Below are positions 1 to 8,737 of a stretch of DNA of 51,741 bases, piece by piece (positions within the stretch are counted from its first letter, which is position 1; every line of letters starts with the position of its first letter). A program made the translations under genes and the position numbers. The notes beneath the pieces are model-generated. The model was given only the letters and a program-made list of their open reading frames with translations, had not been told where the DNA came from and did no database searches. The DNA comes from Shewanella surugensis. Its GTDB lineage: Bacteria > Pseudomonadota > Gammaproteobacteria > Enterobacterales > Shewanellaceae. The stretch spans positions 1 to 51,741 of the forward strand of contig NZ_JAKIKS010000031.1 of NCBI RefSeq assembly GCF_023284005.1. The letters run 5' to 3'.

Positions 1-1275
1 ATCGGGTGCATCTTGTGATGAACCGAAATAAACGAGGTTGTCTTCAGCCCCTTCTGCGTGAAGAGTGCCATAGATATCCAATTGTACATCAGCGGCAGCC
101 AGGACTTGCGATCCAGCGCCGAGTTGCCAAGTACCACCTGCGTTTACAGTGACATTAGCACTGTCTTCCAGCTTGACTTTAGCGCCTTCTTCAATAATGA
201 GCTGCGCACCCGAGGCGGCAGTCAGCTTGACGCCCGCTTTAATAGTTAGAGTATGACCCGCTTTTAGCCTTAATACTTGCCCAGAGCTGAGATTAAGGTT
301 GGCTACGACAGAATAGTCATTAAACAGGCTGTATTCGCCATCAATGAGTAGCTCATCCGGCAGCGTCACGGCTAAGCTACGCTCGTCTGTGCTTTCCATG
401 CTGGCAGAAAAATAATGGTTACTGTAATCGACATTTAAGCCAACAGGGCTCTGACTATTATCAAAGATTTTTGAGGCTATGGTAGCCGCTAAGGCTGAAT
501 CCCACCAGTTAAAGCGCGCATCAATCGTGGTCGCCATAAAAGGTATACCACCTTGAGCAAACAGGTGATGGTTTTGCGTGCCAATAAACTGGTTGTCATG
601 CAAGGTAGCATTTAAGCTGATCTGGCTATTTTGTTGGTAAAAAAACGCGCCATAACTGTTGTCGATAAAGCGGCTATGATCAACATTAATTTGAGTGTCA
701 GTATCGCTAGCTTGCGTTAAATTAGCATAAACACCAATGACGGCGTGGCTAATTTGGCTGTAACTGAGGTTAACGCTCGCGCCACTATTGGTATAAATAC
801 CTTGCCAGCTAGAATGGGTGGGGTTGGCTAATGAAGAGGTAAAGCGAATTTCATTGCCCTCAACCCCTCCACCCTGCAGGCTACCATAGACTTCAATTTT
901 AGCATTGCTGTCAATGTTAAAGTTAACCCCATCACTGACAATCAGCTCTGCGCCAGCATCGATAGCAAAGGTAATGCCAGCACCTAAGGTGACAGTGGCA
1001 TCGCGATTAACGAACATGCGATTGCCGGCACTAATATGGGTATCTTCATTAATCACCCAGTTATCGGGGGCATATAAATCAGCCGCCTGAGCCTGTCCTG
1101 CTAATACTCCTGTTAGTGTGATAGTGGAGCTTAGTGTAATGATAGTCGCAAATGAACTGCGATAAAATGGCGTCATCCAGCGACTGCTTTGGCTCTTTGT
1201 GCGATCTGCATCTGTGATGCCTTGATCCTTTGATTGAGCTAAATCAGCTCGATGATCTCGATTGATTTTTTGCAA
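1..1275 (-). CDS. Secreted parallel beta-helix protein, C-terminus cut by window edge
   Basis: The frame is open from a TTG at 1275 to the window edge (425 codons, no stop). The TTG is preceded by an AAAGGA ribosome site; an ATG at 1176 is an alternative without a clear site. A hydrophobic signal-like stretch ends in AGQAQA at about residue 62. After it come short strands with turns such as SWQGIYT, NLSYSQISHA, GVYANL and RFNWWDS, typical of right-handed parallel beta-helix (polysaccharide-lyase-like) folds. The same motifs in the same order occur in the protein at 11418-13568, so the two are paralogues. It is probably exported and may sit at the cell surface or bind polysaccharide. No catalytic residues can be assigned, so enzymatic function is open. 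Confidence 0.8.
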   Translation of the reverse strand, partial: MQKINRDHRADLAQSKDQGITDADRTKSQSSRWMTPFYRSSFATIITLSSTITLTGVLAGQAQAADLYAPDNWVINEDTHISAGNRMFVNRDATVTLGAGITFAIDAGAELIVSDGVNFNIDSNAKIEVYGSLQGGGVEGNEIRFTSSLANPTHSSWQGIYTNSGASVNLSYSQISHAVIGVYANLTQASDTDTQINVDHSRFIDNSYGAFFYQQNSQISLNATLHDNQFIGTQNHHLFAQGGIPFMATTIDARFNWWDSALAATIASKIFDNSQSPVGLNVDYSNHYFSASMESTDERSLAVTLPDELLIDGEYSLFNDYSVVANLNLSSGQVLRLKAGHTLTIKAGVKLTAASGAQLIIEEGAKVKLEDSANVTVNAGGTWQLGAGSQVLAAADVQLDIYGTLHAEGAEDNLVYFGSSQDAPD

Positions 1276-1467
1276 GATAATATCCTTTTAAATGTTCTTG
1301 GTAGCATTGTCGCGATCCTGCGATGTCACTTGACCTAGACTCTTTTAAAAGTCGGCGCTTCTAAAAGGCGCAAACAATTGAAGCGAGCCTAAACAAAGTG
1401 GCGTAAAAGCGTCATACATGCCCAAGAATCTTGTTCTTTTTTATTAATGTTGAGTGTCAAATGTGTT

Positions 1468-1491
1468 GCATGTGCATGTGCATGTGCATGT
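1468..1491. repeat. Hexamer tandem repeat (GCATGT x4)
   Basis: Four exact copies of GCATGT lie in the 733-bp spacer between the beta-helix gene and the protease gene. They are upstream of the minus-strand start at 1275 by about 200 bp. No function is evident. Confidence 0.8.
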
Positions 1492-1756
1492 ATTTATTAT
1501 GAAATAATGTTTTTTAATAAATAAAAAGTAGAAAAGTGGCACAGTACTCCTTTGGCCAGTTGGATCCCATTTGCTTTCGCTGTGTCTATTGCTTTATGAT
1601 AGTAACAGTGCCTTTTAAAATACACGGTTACACCTAATGTCTAATTGTAATTTCATGCAGGCGACTAGCTATATCGACCCCTTTTTGCGTAACTGAAATG
1701 AAAATGCAACTTAATTGATACTTTTGTGCTGATTTTGTTTTTCTTTCGTTAATATT

Positions 1757-1844
1757 GCCAAGAAGCCAAGAAGCCAAGAAGCCAAGAAGCCAAGAAGCCA
1801 AGAAGCCAAGAAGCCAAGAAGCCAAGAAGCCAAGAAGCCAAGAA
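1757..1844. repeat. Octamer array, 11 perfect copies of GCCAAGAA
   Basis: Eleven uninterrupted identical 8-bp units (88 bp), followed by a partial GC. Because 8 is not a multiple of 3, the minus strand reads the same eight-residue cycle (LLGFLASW) in more than one frame, which creates two overlapping spurious-looking frames of 71 and 85 codons. The array lies about 80 bp downstream of the protease gene terminator and about 480 bp upstream of the beta-helix gene. Perfect short arrays like this are prone to slipped-strand copy-number change. Confidence 0.95.
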
Positions 1845-1928
1845 GCTTGATAGTCGAAAATTGAGCAAGAAGTAACGGGGTAAGTGGGCAAGGGAAGAGG
1901 GGTCTCTTATTGCGGTGTTTGAGCAAAT

Positions 1929-1953
1929 AAAGGCGCTTAAAATAAGCGCCTTT
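1929..1953 (-). terminator. Rho-independent terminator after the protease gene
   Basis: A perfect 11-bp inverted repeat (AAAGGCGCTTA / TAAGCGCCTTT) has a 3-nt loop. Read on the minus strand it is followed by TTTATTT. It lies about 55 bp past the protease stop codon. Confidence 0.75.
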
Positions 1954-2007
1954 ATTGGGTGAAGTGATTTATATTAGCTTATGAGGTTAGTCATTTTAAT
2001 CTATTGA

Positions 2008-4689
2008 TTAAAGGAAGGTTATACTCCAATGTTCAATTGTGCCTATATCATTTTTGACTGTGTCTATCACGTTCAGGATCCAATCACCTTGAGCTTCAAT
2101 ACCGGTCATATCAATTGAGTAAACTTTAGCTATGTCGTCAGTACCACCGCCTGATTTCTTTTGTAATATGTGTTTCTCACCTGTAGGGCTATGTAATTCT
2201 AAGATCAGATCACCAGTGTAAGTGTGACTGATATTCACTTCAACATTAATATTTCCCGCATCGCCAATATGATTAACCGTGATTGAACTTTGGGCTCCAT
2301 TATTATCTTTATCAGGAATAGGGTGGTTGGTATCGTTTTCATAAAAGTTGCTTGCGAGTGAGTAATCAGCAATTAATTCAACATCACTAAAAGCACTATA
2401 ACCTGTTAGCATGACGAAATAGATGCCAGCTTCTGCATTAATAATGTCACATTGCTCATTACTATTCGATCTGGTTGATCTACATATATTGACGCTTTTA
2501 CTGGGTTTTTCTGATAGTCCAATAAACATTTCTACATCACCAGTATTTCCATATGTATTAAAATCTAACAGGGCTGCTTTAGCTGGTACCTCTATTGAAA
2601 AATAAAGCACATCGGATTTTTCACCGCTGAGTCCTGTTGCTGCAATACCTTTAGTTAATTGGGTGACTACAGGTTCAGTCGGTTCTGGTTCAGTCGGTTC
2701 TGGTTCAGTCGGTTCTGGTTCAGTCGGTTCTGGTTCAGTCGGTTCTGGTTCAGTCGGTTCTGGTTCAGTTGGTTCTGGTTCAGTTGGTTCTGGTTCAGTC
2801 GGTTCTGGTTCAGTCGGCTCTGGCTCAGTCGGCTCTGGCTCAGTCGGTTCTGGTTCAGTCGGCTCTGGTTCAGTCGGTTCGGGAATCGTTCCTTCACAAG
2901 TATTATCGGTTAGATAGGCGTTCGCTGCACTGGCATTAACTAAGCCGTAGCCCGTTCGAACATCACGCCCGGCAACATCAATATCATCTGCTGTGGCGGT
3001 TAAAGCTTGACGTACTTCTGCGGCAGTACATTCAGGGTGGTGGCTCCACACTAAGGTCGCAACGCCTGCGACATGCGGTGAGGCCATTGAGGTGCCGTCA
3101 TAAAAGGCATAGTTGCCATCATCAAATGTGCTGAGTGCGGTGGTAGAGCCAACTTTGTCTTTTAATAATAACCCTGTTGCTCTATTAACGCTGGCGGCAA
3201 TAATACTATTAAACATATTAGTGCGATCGCCGTAGGTATTATTTTTGAGTCCAGGATTACCTTCTGAACTAAAAGCAATTGCCCCTATAGCACCTGCTTC
3301 TTGGCAATAGTAAAAACGACTAGGGATATTACTACCACTACCCTCATCGACTAAACATATTTTATTATTGACATCACCACTACAACCAAATTGGCTGGAG
3401 CAATCTAAATAGGCTAATTTACCAGTAACAGTCCCTAAAATATTTGCAGCTATCGTTTCTTCTTCACCGTTAATTATGCGGCCAGTATAAGTGCGTCGAT
3501 GAAAAGGGAGTATTTGATGCTCAATATACGATTCCCCATCAATAACAATGTCGGCTAAATGCCCTTCTCCTTGAGTAACCGTTGATAATATGGCGACACC
3601 GGGTGCTGATATTTCAATCTGATTGGTGTATTGCGAGAATGAGGCGTGATTGCCGTCATTGTCGACAGCAGCCACAGCCATGACACTGTCATAAGAAGCG
3701 GGGTAGCTTAATATATTATTTCCCTTATTCCCCGCTGCCGCGATCAGTAACACACCATTGTCATATTGTGCTTGCAAGGAATCTCTCTCAAGCGAATTAC
3801 TTCCTTCACTACCTAAACTCATATTGATCACATTAGCATCGTTATCAGCGCAGATCGTAATAGCCTCGGCGACATCAGATGTATAGCCCCAACCATCGCT
3901 ATTGAACACTTTAACAATGTGAATATTAACATTTTGGTTTGGCATAGCGCCAACAACGCCTTCGCCATTATTAATGGCGGCGATGGTGCCAGCAACATGA
4001 GTACCGTGAGCATTATTAGCGCCAGGAATGGACCAATCATCCGTGCCTGTGACATGGGTGCCACTGACATTATTACCATTTAAATCTGGGTGGCTAATAT
4101 CGTAACCAGAATCAATAATGCAAATCGTGCGGTTACCGGTTTGGCTATCATCTAGCAATGCATTATTGTCAGACAGTAAGCCTATGTGACCAAGTCCCCA
4201 AGGGGTGGCTTCATTTGAAGACAAATTACTGCTAAATAAATATCTTGGTAGATCCTCTTCAACATATTCAACATCAGCTCTAAGCTTCAGCGCGTGTGCC
4301 TCTTCAGTCGATATGGCACTAGTATAGCTATTACTGCGGCCAATTCTGCGTACATCTGCTCGCTGAGTATCAAAATTAACCGCTTGCTGTAAAATCGCTT
4401 CTTGGGTAAACACCTCATGGTTCATGGGCTCATAACTACGTGAGCTTGTGCTTGATGTATGACTTAAGCGATTAGTCGAGCGACTGATATGCGTCGACGG
4501 ATCTTTAAATTTAACAATATAGCGTTTAGGCAGTGGGCTGTTGTTAGCCTTGTTTGATTGAGTGCCTTGTGCTTGCAGTGGCATCAGGCTGGGTACTTGC
4601 TCGATAGTGTTGGCATTGGCTTGATTAGAGACAGCCAATGTCAGCAGTGATAGCTTCAGGGCTAACTGGGGGATTTTTTTGATTATCAT
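2008..4689 (-). CDS. Secreted subtilisin-like serine protease (S8) with PA, repeat linker, PPC and P domains
   Basis: An extracellular peptidase of 893 residues from the ATG at 4689; that start is preferred because it opens a clean signal peptide ending NQANA, and the upstream ATG at 4773 has no ribosome site. The subtilase triad is visible: Asp193 in IDSGYD, His228 in HGTHVAGT, Ser534 in GTSMASPH. An inhibitor-like propeptide (KRYIVKFKD...VEYVEED) precedes the catalytic domain. A PA-like insert lies between His and Ser, at about residues 370-490. Residues of about 604-673 are a repetitive EPTEP linker, followed by a PPC-like region and a C-terminal proprotein-convertase P domain (HTYTGDLILELHSP). 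This layout is usual for secreted proteases of marine gammaproteobacteria. The substrate is unknown. Confidence 0.93.
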   Translation of the reverse strand: MIIKKIPQLALKLSLLTLAVSNQANANTIEQVPSLMPLQAQGTQSNKANNSPLPKRYIVKFKDPSTHISRSTNRLSHTSSTSSRSYEPMNHEVFTQEAILQQAVNFDTQRADVRRIGRSNSYTSAISTEEAHALKLRADVEYVEEDLPRYLFSSNLSSNEATPWGLGHIGLLSDNNALLDDSQTGNRTICIIDSGYDISHPDLNGNNVSGTHVTGTDDWSIPGANNAHGTHVAGTIAAINNGEGVVGAMPNQNVNIHIVKVFNSDGWGYTSDVAEAITICADNDANVINMSLGSEGSNSLERDSLQAQYDNGVLLIAAAGNKGNNILSYPASYDSVMAVAAVDNDGNHASFSQYTNQIEISAPGVAILSTVTQGEGHLADIVIDGESYIEHQILPFHRRTYTGRIINGEEETIAANILGTVTGKLAYLDCSSQFGCSGDVNNKICLVDEGSGSNIPSRFYYCQEAGAIGAIAFSSEGNPGLKNNTYGDRTNMFNSIIAASVNRATGLLLKDKVGSTTALSTFDDGNYAFYDGTSMASPHVAGVATLVWSHHPECTAAEVRQALTATADDIDVAGRDVRTGYGLVNASAANAYLTDNTCEGTIPEPTEPEPTEPEPTEPEPTEPEPTEPEPTEPEPTEPEPTEPEPTEPEPTEPEPTEPEPTEPEPTEPEPTEPVVTQLTKGIAATGLSGEKSDVLYFSIEVPAKAALLDFNTYGNTGDVEMFIGLSEKPSKSVNICRSTRSNSNEQCDIINAEAGIYFVMLTGYSAFSDVELIADYSLASNFYENDTNHPIPDKDNNGAQSSITVNHIGDAGNINVEVNISHTYTGDLILELHSPTGEKHILQKKSGGGTDDIAKVYSIDMTGIEAQGDWILNVIDTVKNDIGTIEHWSITFL
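2672..2881. repeat. 15-bp minisatellite, 14 copies, inside the protease gene
   Basis: Fourteen units of the type GGTTCAGTCGGTTCT encode repeated EPTEP on the minus strand. Units differ only at a few third positions (GGTTCT or GGCTCT, CAGTC or CAGTT). The 15-bp period keeps the frame, so copy-number change would alter only the linker length between the catalytic and C-terminal domains. Confidence 0.95.
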
Positions 4690-4977
4690 AACTATTCCAT
4701 GTTGTGGGATCTTTGAAGATCGCCTTATTGTTTTTATGAGCTGAGAGAGCAATCTTGATGATCTGTAAGTCATTAATGATTATGTTAATTAAATGTATTG
4801 TCTTGGGGAGTGGTCATTGTTTATTTTGAACAATGGGCGCCTCTTTAAAATTGTTAGCAATAGGTAAGGCGTCAGTAACATTTATGTTATTAAGTGTGGA
4901 GCGTTATTTTATTTAGTTGCAGGGGATACAGAAAGTGAGTATTAAGCTTATAATGCATATACAAGACAGTTGAAATA

Positions 4978-5005
4978 AAATCAGGCACAAATAATGGCCT
5001 GATTT
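4978..5005 (-). terminator. Rho-independent terminator, probably of the PPC-domain gene
   Basis: A 9-bp inverted repeat AAATCAGGC / GCCTGATTT has a T tract on both strands and lies 15 bp after the stop codon of the minus-strand gene ending at 5020. The rest of 4690-4977 is AT-rich; it must hold the protease promoter, but none could be named. Confidence 0.75.
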
Positions 5006-5019
5006 TTTTATTAGTTAGT

Positions 5020-6498
5020 TTATAACAGCCGTGAAGAGCAGATGTGAGCTAAGGTTACATAAGGGACTTCATCCCCACCCACTCCTATACCATCGACTCC
5101 AGGAACCTCTAAACGCCACATTCCAAAATTATACCTTGCTTCCCACCAAACTTTTTGACTGCCAGCATATGAATAATAAGGGGCAGATTCAAAGTTACCT
5201 GTACAACTCCCTAAATCAACAATACCATTAACTTTTCCATCTATATTAGATATAAGCGAATGATTAATATAGTTCAATTCAGTGCTGTCTTCGTTAAAGT
5301 TCTTTTCCACTCTCAGTACAATTTCTGCACCTTCAACAGGTGCGCCGGTTGAATCAAGAAGGGAGGCTGACCATGATAATTTTCTAGCCGCTTGCGTAGT
5401 CATATAAACAGGAGTTGCAGAATAACTCATACGGGCTATATTTGATTCACCTTCAACGGAATAAGCGCTTAGCTGAGCAACTTTAGATCCCATCATTAAT
5501 GTGTAATTATGCGAAGTGTCTGCAGTCATAGAGGTGTTTGCTGTTACTCTTATGCGGATAATTTGATTGGCTTGTAGAGTAGAAAGGTTATAACGCAGAC
5601 CATTAGTCAATGTTTGCCATTCACTACCAGTAAAAATGGCTGCTACCCATTCATTATTTCCATAAGTATCACTAAATCCGAGAGTGACATCTTGTCCTCG
5701 AGTAGAGGTGAAGTGATAATAATCAGCATCAGCATTGCTATCCATGTTACCTGAAATAATATTTTGTTTATCAGCTAGTACCGTTGAGGTTGCAATAGTG
5801 TCATTAAGCTCATAAGAGTCAAAATTTGTATTGGTGACGGCGGCAAAATTAATATCTGTTCCATCCGTTAAAACAGTGTCCATATACCAGTAATAATGTC
5901 CAGCAGTGAGCATACCTAATACAACTTCATTAGTATTGCCAGTATTCGTAGATGTGCCTATAACACTTAAGCTATCATCTTCATTATGCTGATATACCGT
6001 GAGGTTGATATCCGTTTCTGCACTTTGTCCACTTACAAAAATTGTTGTTTTTGAACTTTCTGTTATTTCAAAATGATAACAACTTGCTTGGCCAGCAGTT
6101 AATCCTCCAAGGGTATACAAATTATCGGTAACTAATGTTGTACACATAGGAGTGATAGTGTTCAAAGGCTCTTCAGGCTGAACCTCTTCTATAGGGTCTT
6201 CACCGAGTGCTAGGGTTCGAACTTGTAGCAAGCTATTTTGAGTAGCTTGAGTATTATTTTTAAACTGTTTTATTGCACCAGAAGCCACTTCTATAGGATG
6301 TGTTTCTATCGTAAAATAAGTATTTTCACTATAAATATCGAGTTCATCTAATACCCTTTCAGAGATGAACTGTTGCTCAAACGGGGCTGGAGAAGCTTTC
6401 AGTTTTCCACCTTCGGGTAGAGTATTCGCGTAAGAAAAACACGAGGAGCTGCAAATTAATGCGATTGCTGTCCGTTTAAAACAAGTGTGGTAGTTCAA
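5020..6498 (-). CDS. Secreted protein with two PPC-like domains and an Ig-like domain
   Basis: A protein of 492 residues. The start is a TTG at 6498 with a strong AAAAAGGA site 7-8 nt upstream. A signal peptide (basic residues, then AIALICSSSCFSYA) is followed by two consecutive PPC-like beta-sandwiches at about residues 115-220 and 225-340. The second opens with DSYELNDT, close to the D-x-YEPNDT opening of bacterial pre-peptidase C-terminal domains. An Ig-like segment follows (LSWSASLLDSTGAPVEGAEIVLRV). No catalytic motif is visible. PPC domains normally accompany secreted proteases and are clipped after export. Here they stand without a peptidase but next to one, so it may be a partner or adhesive protein. 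Function unassigned. Confidence 0.75.
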   Translation of the reverse strand: MNYHTCFKRTAIALICSSSCFSYANTLPEGGKLKASPAPFEQQFISERVLDELDIYSENTYFTIETHPIEVASGAIKQFKNNTQATQNSLLQVRTLALGEDPIEEVQPEEPLNTITPMCTTLVTDNLYTLGGLTAGQASCYHFEITESSKTTIFVSGQSAETDINLTVYQHNEDDSLSVIGTSTNTGNTNEVVLGMLTAGHYYWYMDTVLTDGTDINFAAVTNTNFDSYELNDTIATSTVLADKQNIISGNMDSNADADYYHFTSTRGQDVTLGFSDTYGNNEWVAAIFTGSEWQTLTNGLRYNLSTLQANQIIRIRVTANTSMTADTSHNYTLMMGSKVAQLSAYSVEGESNIARMSYSATPVYMTTQAARKLSWSASLLDSTGAPVEGAEIVLRVEKNFNEDSTELNYINHSLISNIDGKVNGIVDLGSCTGNFESAPYYSYAGSQKVWWEARYNFGMWRLEVPGVDGIGVGGDEVPYVTLAHICSSRLL

Positions 6499-6867
6499 AT
6501 TTAATTTCCTTTTTAAATTAACCCAACAACATGAATCATTTCATTATTGTATGAAACGTATTATATATGTTAATTTTATGTTTTTTAAAGGTTTATTGGT
6601 GCTTCTTTTAGGAATGATAATTCTGAAATTAAATTTAAGTTTATAATTGTAATGACTTTTATTGTGGCAGGTTGGATATTTCAAATGGATTAAAATGGTG
6701 GCAGTTTAAAGAATATTTCAGTATAGCTTTTAAATGAATGGATTATTGCTGAGATCTAGGTTGTTAATGCGAGATTTATAAAAGGGGAGGCGAGGTCTCA
6801 TTATCGATTACAGCTATGAGCTATGGAATGAATTTATCTGATAGAACATGAGGTTTTGTAATGAATG
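6499..6867. other. AT-rich intergenic stretch without a gene
   Basis: About 370 bp of low-GC sequence between the flagellin terminator and the PPC-domain gene. I see no open frame with a ribosome site and no repeat. Confidence 0.6.
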
Positions 6868-6907
6868 CAAAAAACTTTACTTCATTGTTTAACAAAGTAA
6901 AGTTTTT
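6868..6907 (-). terminator. Rho-independent terminator of the first flagellin gene
   Basis: A perfect 13-bp inverted repeat AAAAAACTTTACT / AGTAAAGTTTTTT with a 14-nt loop and T tracts on both strands, about 65 bp past the flagellin stop codon. Confidence 0.8.
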
Positions 6908-6970
6908 TATCTTGGCAAAGTATTAGCCTTTAAGGAACTATAGCTAGAGCCAGTTTATATATAGTCTATA

Positions 6971-7795
6971 TTAGTTTAATAGACCTAAAACCAAACCCGT
7001 GTTTTGGTTAGCTGAAGATAGGATGTTAGTCCCGGCTTGAACCAATAGTTGGTTCTTAGTCATGTTTGAAGACTCAACCGCAAAATCAGTATCCATAATA
7101 CGACCCGCAGCGGCTTTAGTATTTTCAGTCACGTTAGCAAGATTAGACGCTGTGTGAGCTAGACGGTTGATGTTTGCGCCTAAAGTAGAGCGAGACTCAC
7201 CAACGATATCAACTAAAGTATCAACCATATCCATTGCAGCAGAAGCATCAGTGGCTAAATCTAATGAAGTCACATCTTCACCGCCGCCAGCAAGATCGGC
7301 TAAGTTAACTTTAGCCACTTTAACATCAAGAGTTTCAGAGCTTGAAGCGCCGATTTGAAATGTTGTGCCGGTATCTAGAACGTCAAAAAGTTTGTTACCT
7401 GCATAAGTAGTTTCACCAATAATACGCGTCATTTCAGCAGTCAATTGTTGAAACTCATCATCGAGTGCTTTTAAATCTTTATCTGAGTTCACGCCGTTAG
7501 CCGCTTGTGTCGCTAGCTCTTTTTGACGGTTAGCAATACTGGTTAACTCATCAAGTGCGCCATCAGCAGTTTGTAGCATAGAAGTTGCATCTGAAACATT
7601 GCGGCTAGCCGTTTCCATACCTGTTACGTTTGCATTTAAACGGGTAGCAATTTGTAGACCTGCAGCATCGTCAGCTGAACTGTTGATCCGCAGACCAGTC
7701 GATAAACGCTCCATAGCGTTAGCTAGCAAGTCATTGCTTTTGTTTACTGAATTTTGTGCGATCAATGAAGCATTGTTAGTTTGAACAGATAACAT
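6971..7795 (-). CDS. lafA: Lateral-type flagellin 1
   Basis: A filament subunit of 274 residues, short as lateral flagellins are. The conserved N-terminal D0/D1 helices are present (SVNKSNDLLANAMERLSTGLRINS, then DDAAGLQIATRLN) and the C-terminal helix ends in NTGLVLGLLN. The variable centre is only about 60 residues, with the FQIGASS motif. The start is supported by GGAGAAGAACT before the ATG. It has its own sigma28-like promoter and its own terminator, so it is probably monocistronic. A second flagellin 0.9 kb away is very similar at both ends and differs mainly in the centre. Exported through the flagellar type III apparatus encoded to the right. The paralogue assignment to the lateral rather than the polar filament rests on context. 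Confidence 0.93.
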   Translation of the reverse strand: MLSVQTNNASLIAQNSVNKSNDLLANAMERLSTGLRINSSADDAAGLQIATRLNANVTGMETASRNVSDATSMLQTADGALDELTSIANRQKELATQAANGVNSDKDLKALDDEFQQLTAEMTRIIGETTYAGNKLFDVLDTGTTFQIGASSSETLDVKVAKVNLADLAGGGEDVTSLDLATDASAAMDMVDTLVDIVGESRSTLGANINRLAHTASNLANVTENTKAAAGRIMDTDFAVESSNMTKNQLLVQAGTNILSSANQNTGLVLGLLN

Positions 7796-7838
7796 AGTTC
7801 TTCTCCGAAATTGAATATTTGATTGGTGTCAGCAAATT

Positions 7839-7866
7839 TAAAACGACAGCAGATTTCGGAACTGAA
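7839..7866 (-). promoter_or_regulatory. Sigma28-like promoter of flagellin 1
   Basis: Read on the minus strand: TTCAGTTC, 11 nt, GTCGTTTT. This has the 8-11-8 spacing of sigma28 promoters (TAAAGTTT-N11-GCCGATAA), with a divergent consensus. The same layout precedes flagellin 2, including a TGACA located 7 nt downstream of the extended box in both. Confidence 0.6.
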
Positions 7867-7869
7867 AGG

Positions 7870-8737
7870 ATTTATAAAAAAAGCGAGCTAAGGCATGGTT
7901 TATTTTGCATTTTATAATTAAAATCAATTATTATCAAATGGTTAGATTGCGATCCTTCAGTGTTAATACATGTGGTGCTTTGTTTTTTACTTGGCGCCTT
8001 GGTTTGTTTTTGGTGGTGACATTTGTTTTGTTTTGTTTTGTAATTGTATTGTTTTTGTGTCGTTATTTGGTTTTTAATGTCGCTGAAAGAGGCTGAGGTA
8101 GGGATAAAAGCCTAGAATAAAGGTAAAGAGTAGAGGTAAAGAATAGAGGCAAAGAGCAGAGCTAAAAAATAATGATAATAAAAAGATGACAACAAAAACT
8201 AATCAAGATTAAAAAACCACATTGTTCATCCCCGGCAATAGGTAAACTGATATGAGTAATCTCTTACCTCATTCATAACAACAGGGCGTGAACAACATGG
8301 GCTGCATATATGCAGGCTATCAATAAGGGAGACGCTAAAGCGTAAATAAAGCTAGGGTTGACTGTCTGTTTAAATCGTTCAAAAGAAAGATGTGAAAGAC
8401 ACTTAAAAATTGCCTAGCAAGTTAATATGTCGTATTAACACTCGATAGCGTATTTAAAAAGAGTAACCTGACACCAATCAAATTATCTATTTCGAAGCCA
8501 CTATCACAGAGTAAATATCATATTTCATTATCAATAACATTAACTTACTAGGACTTGTAACCTTGCTTATTAAGTGAAGATAAACTCTTTACTCATTAAC
8601 AAAGCAAAAGCGCTATCTCATCTAGCTATTTCGCTATTTGAGTCAGCGCTCTTGTATTTTTTACTTTAATAAGAATAAGTAAAAAAGGTAATAAACGAAA
8701 AGCCTAAGCTTTAATTCTAATACCTCATCGCAAGCGA
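7870..8737. other. Spacer between flagellin genes, no gene seen
   Basis: Holds a degenerate 13-bp tandem repeat at 8122-8173, a perfect palindrome CTGCATATATGCAG at 8302-8315 and a small ACGCT/AGCGT hairpin at about 8332. No open frame with a plausible ribosome site was found; the 63-codon plus-strand frame at 7905 is T-rich and has no features. Confidence 0.6.
8122..8173. repeat. Degenerate 13-bp tandem repeat
   Basis: Consecutive units GGTAAAGAGTAGA, GGTAAAGAATAGA, GGCAAAGAGCAGA and a decayed fourth copy. Confidence 0.7.

Noticed and set aside
1634..1926. Two overlapping minus-strand frames of 85 and 71 codons across the octamer array
   Set aside because: Their length comes from the repeat, which has no stop in the frames concerned; neither has a ribosome site or non-repeat protein character. 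Kept only as a repeat.
2659..2917. Three long frames across the protease linker repeat
   Set aside because: They are other-frame readings of the 15-bp minisatellite inside a clear protease gene.
7905..8096. A 63-codon plus-strand frame between the flagellins
   Set aside because: No ribosome site, a T-rich low-complexity composition and no neighbour relation.
8657..8686. Terminator for flagellin 2 (TTTTTTACTT / AAGTAAAAAA)
   Set aside because: The stem is only A/T with one G/C pair and no T tract follows on the minus strand.
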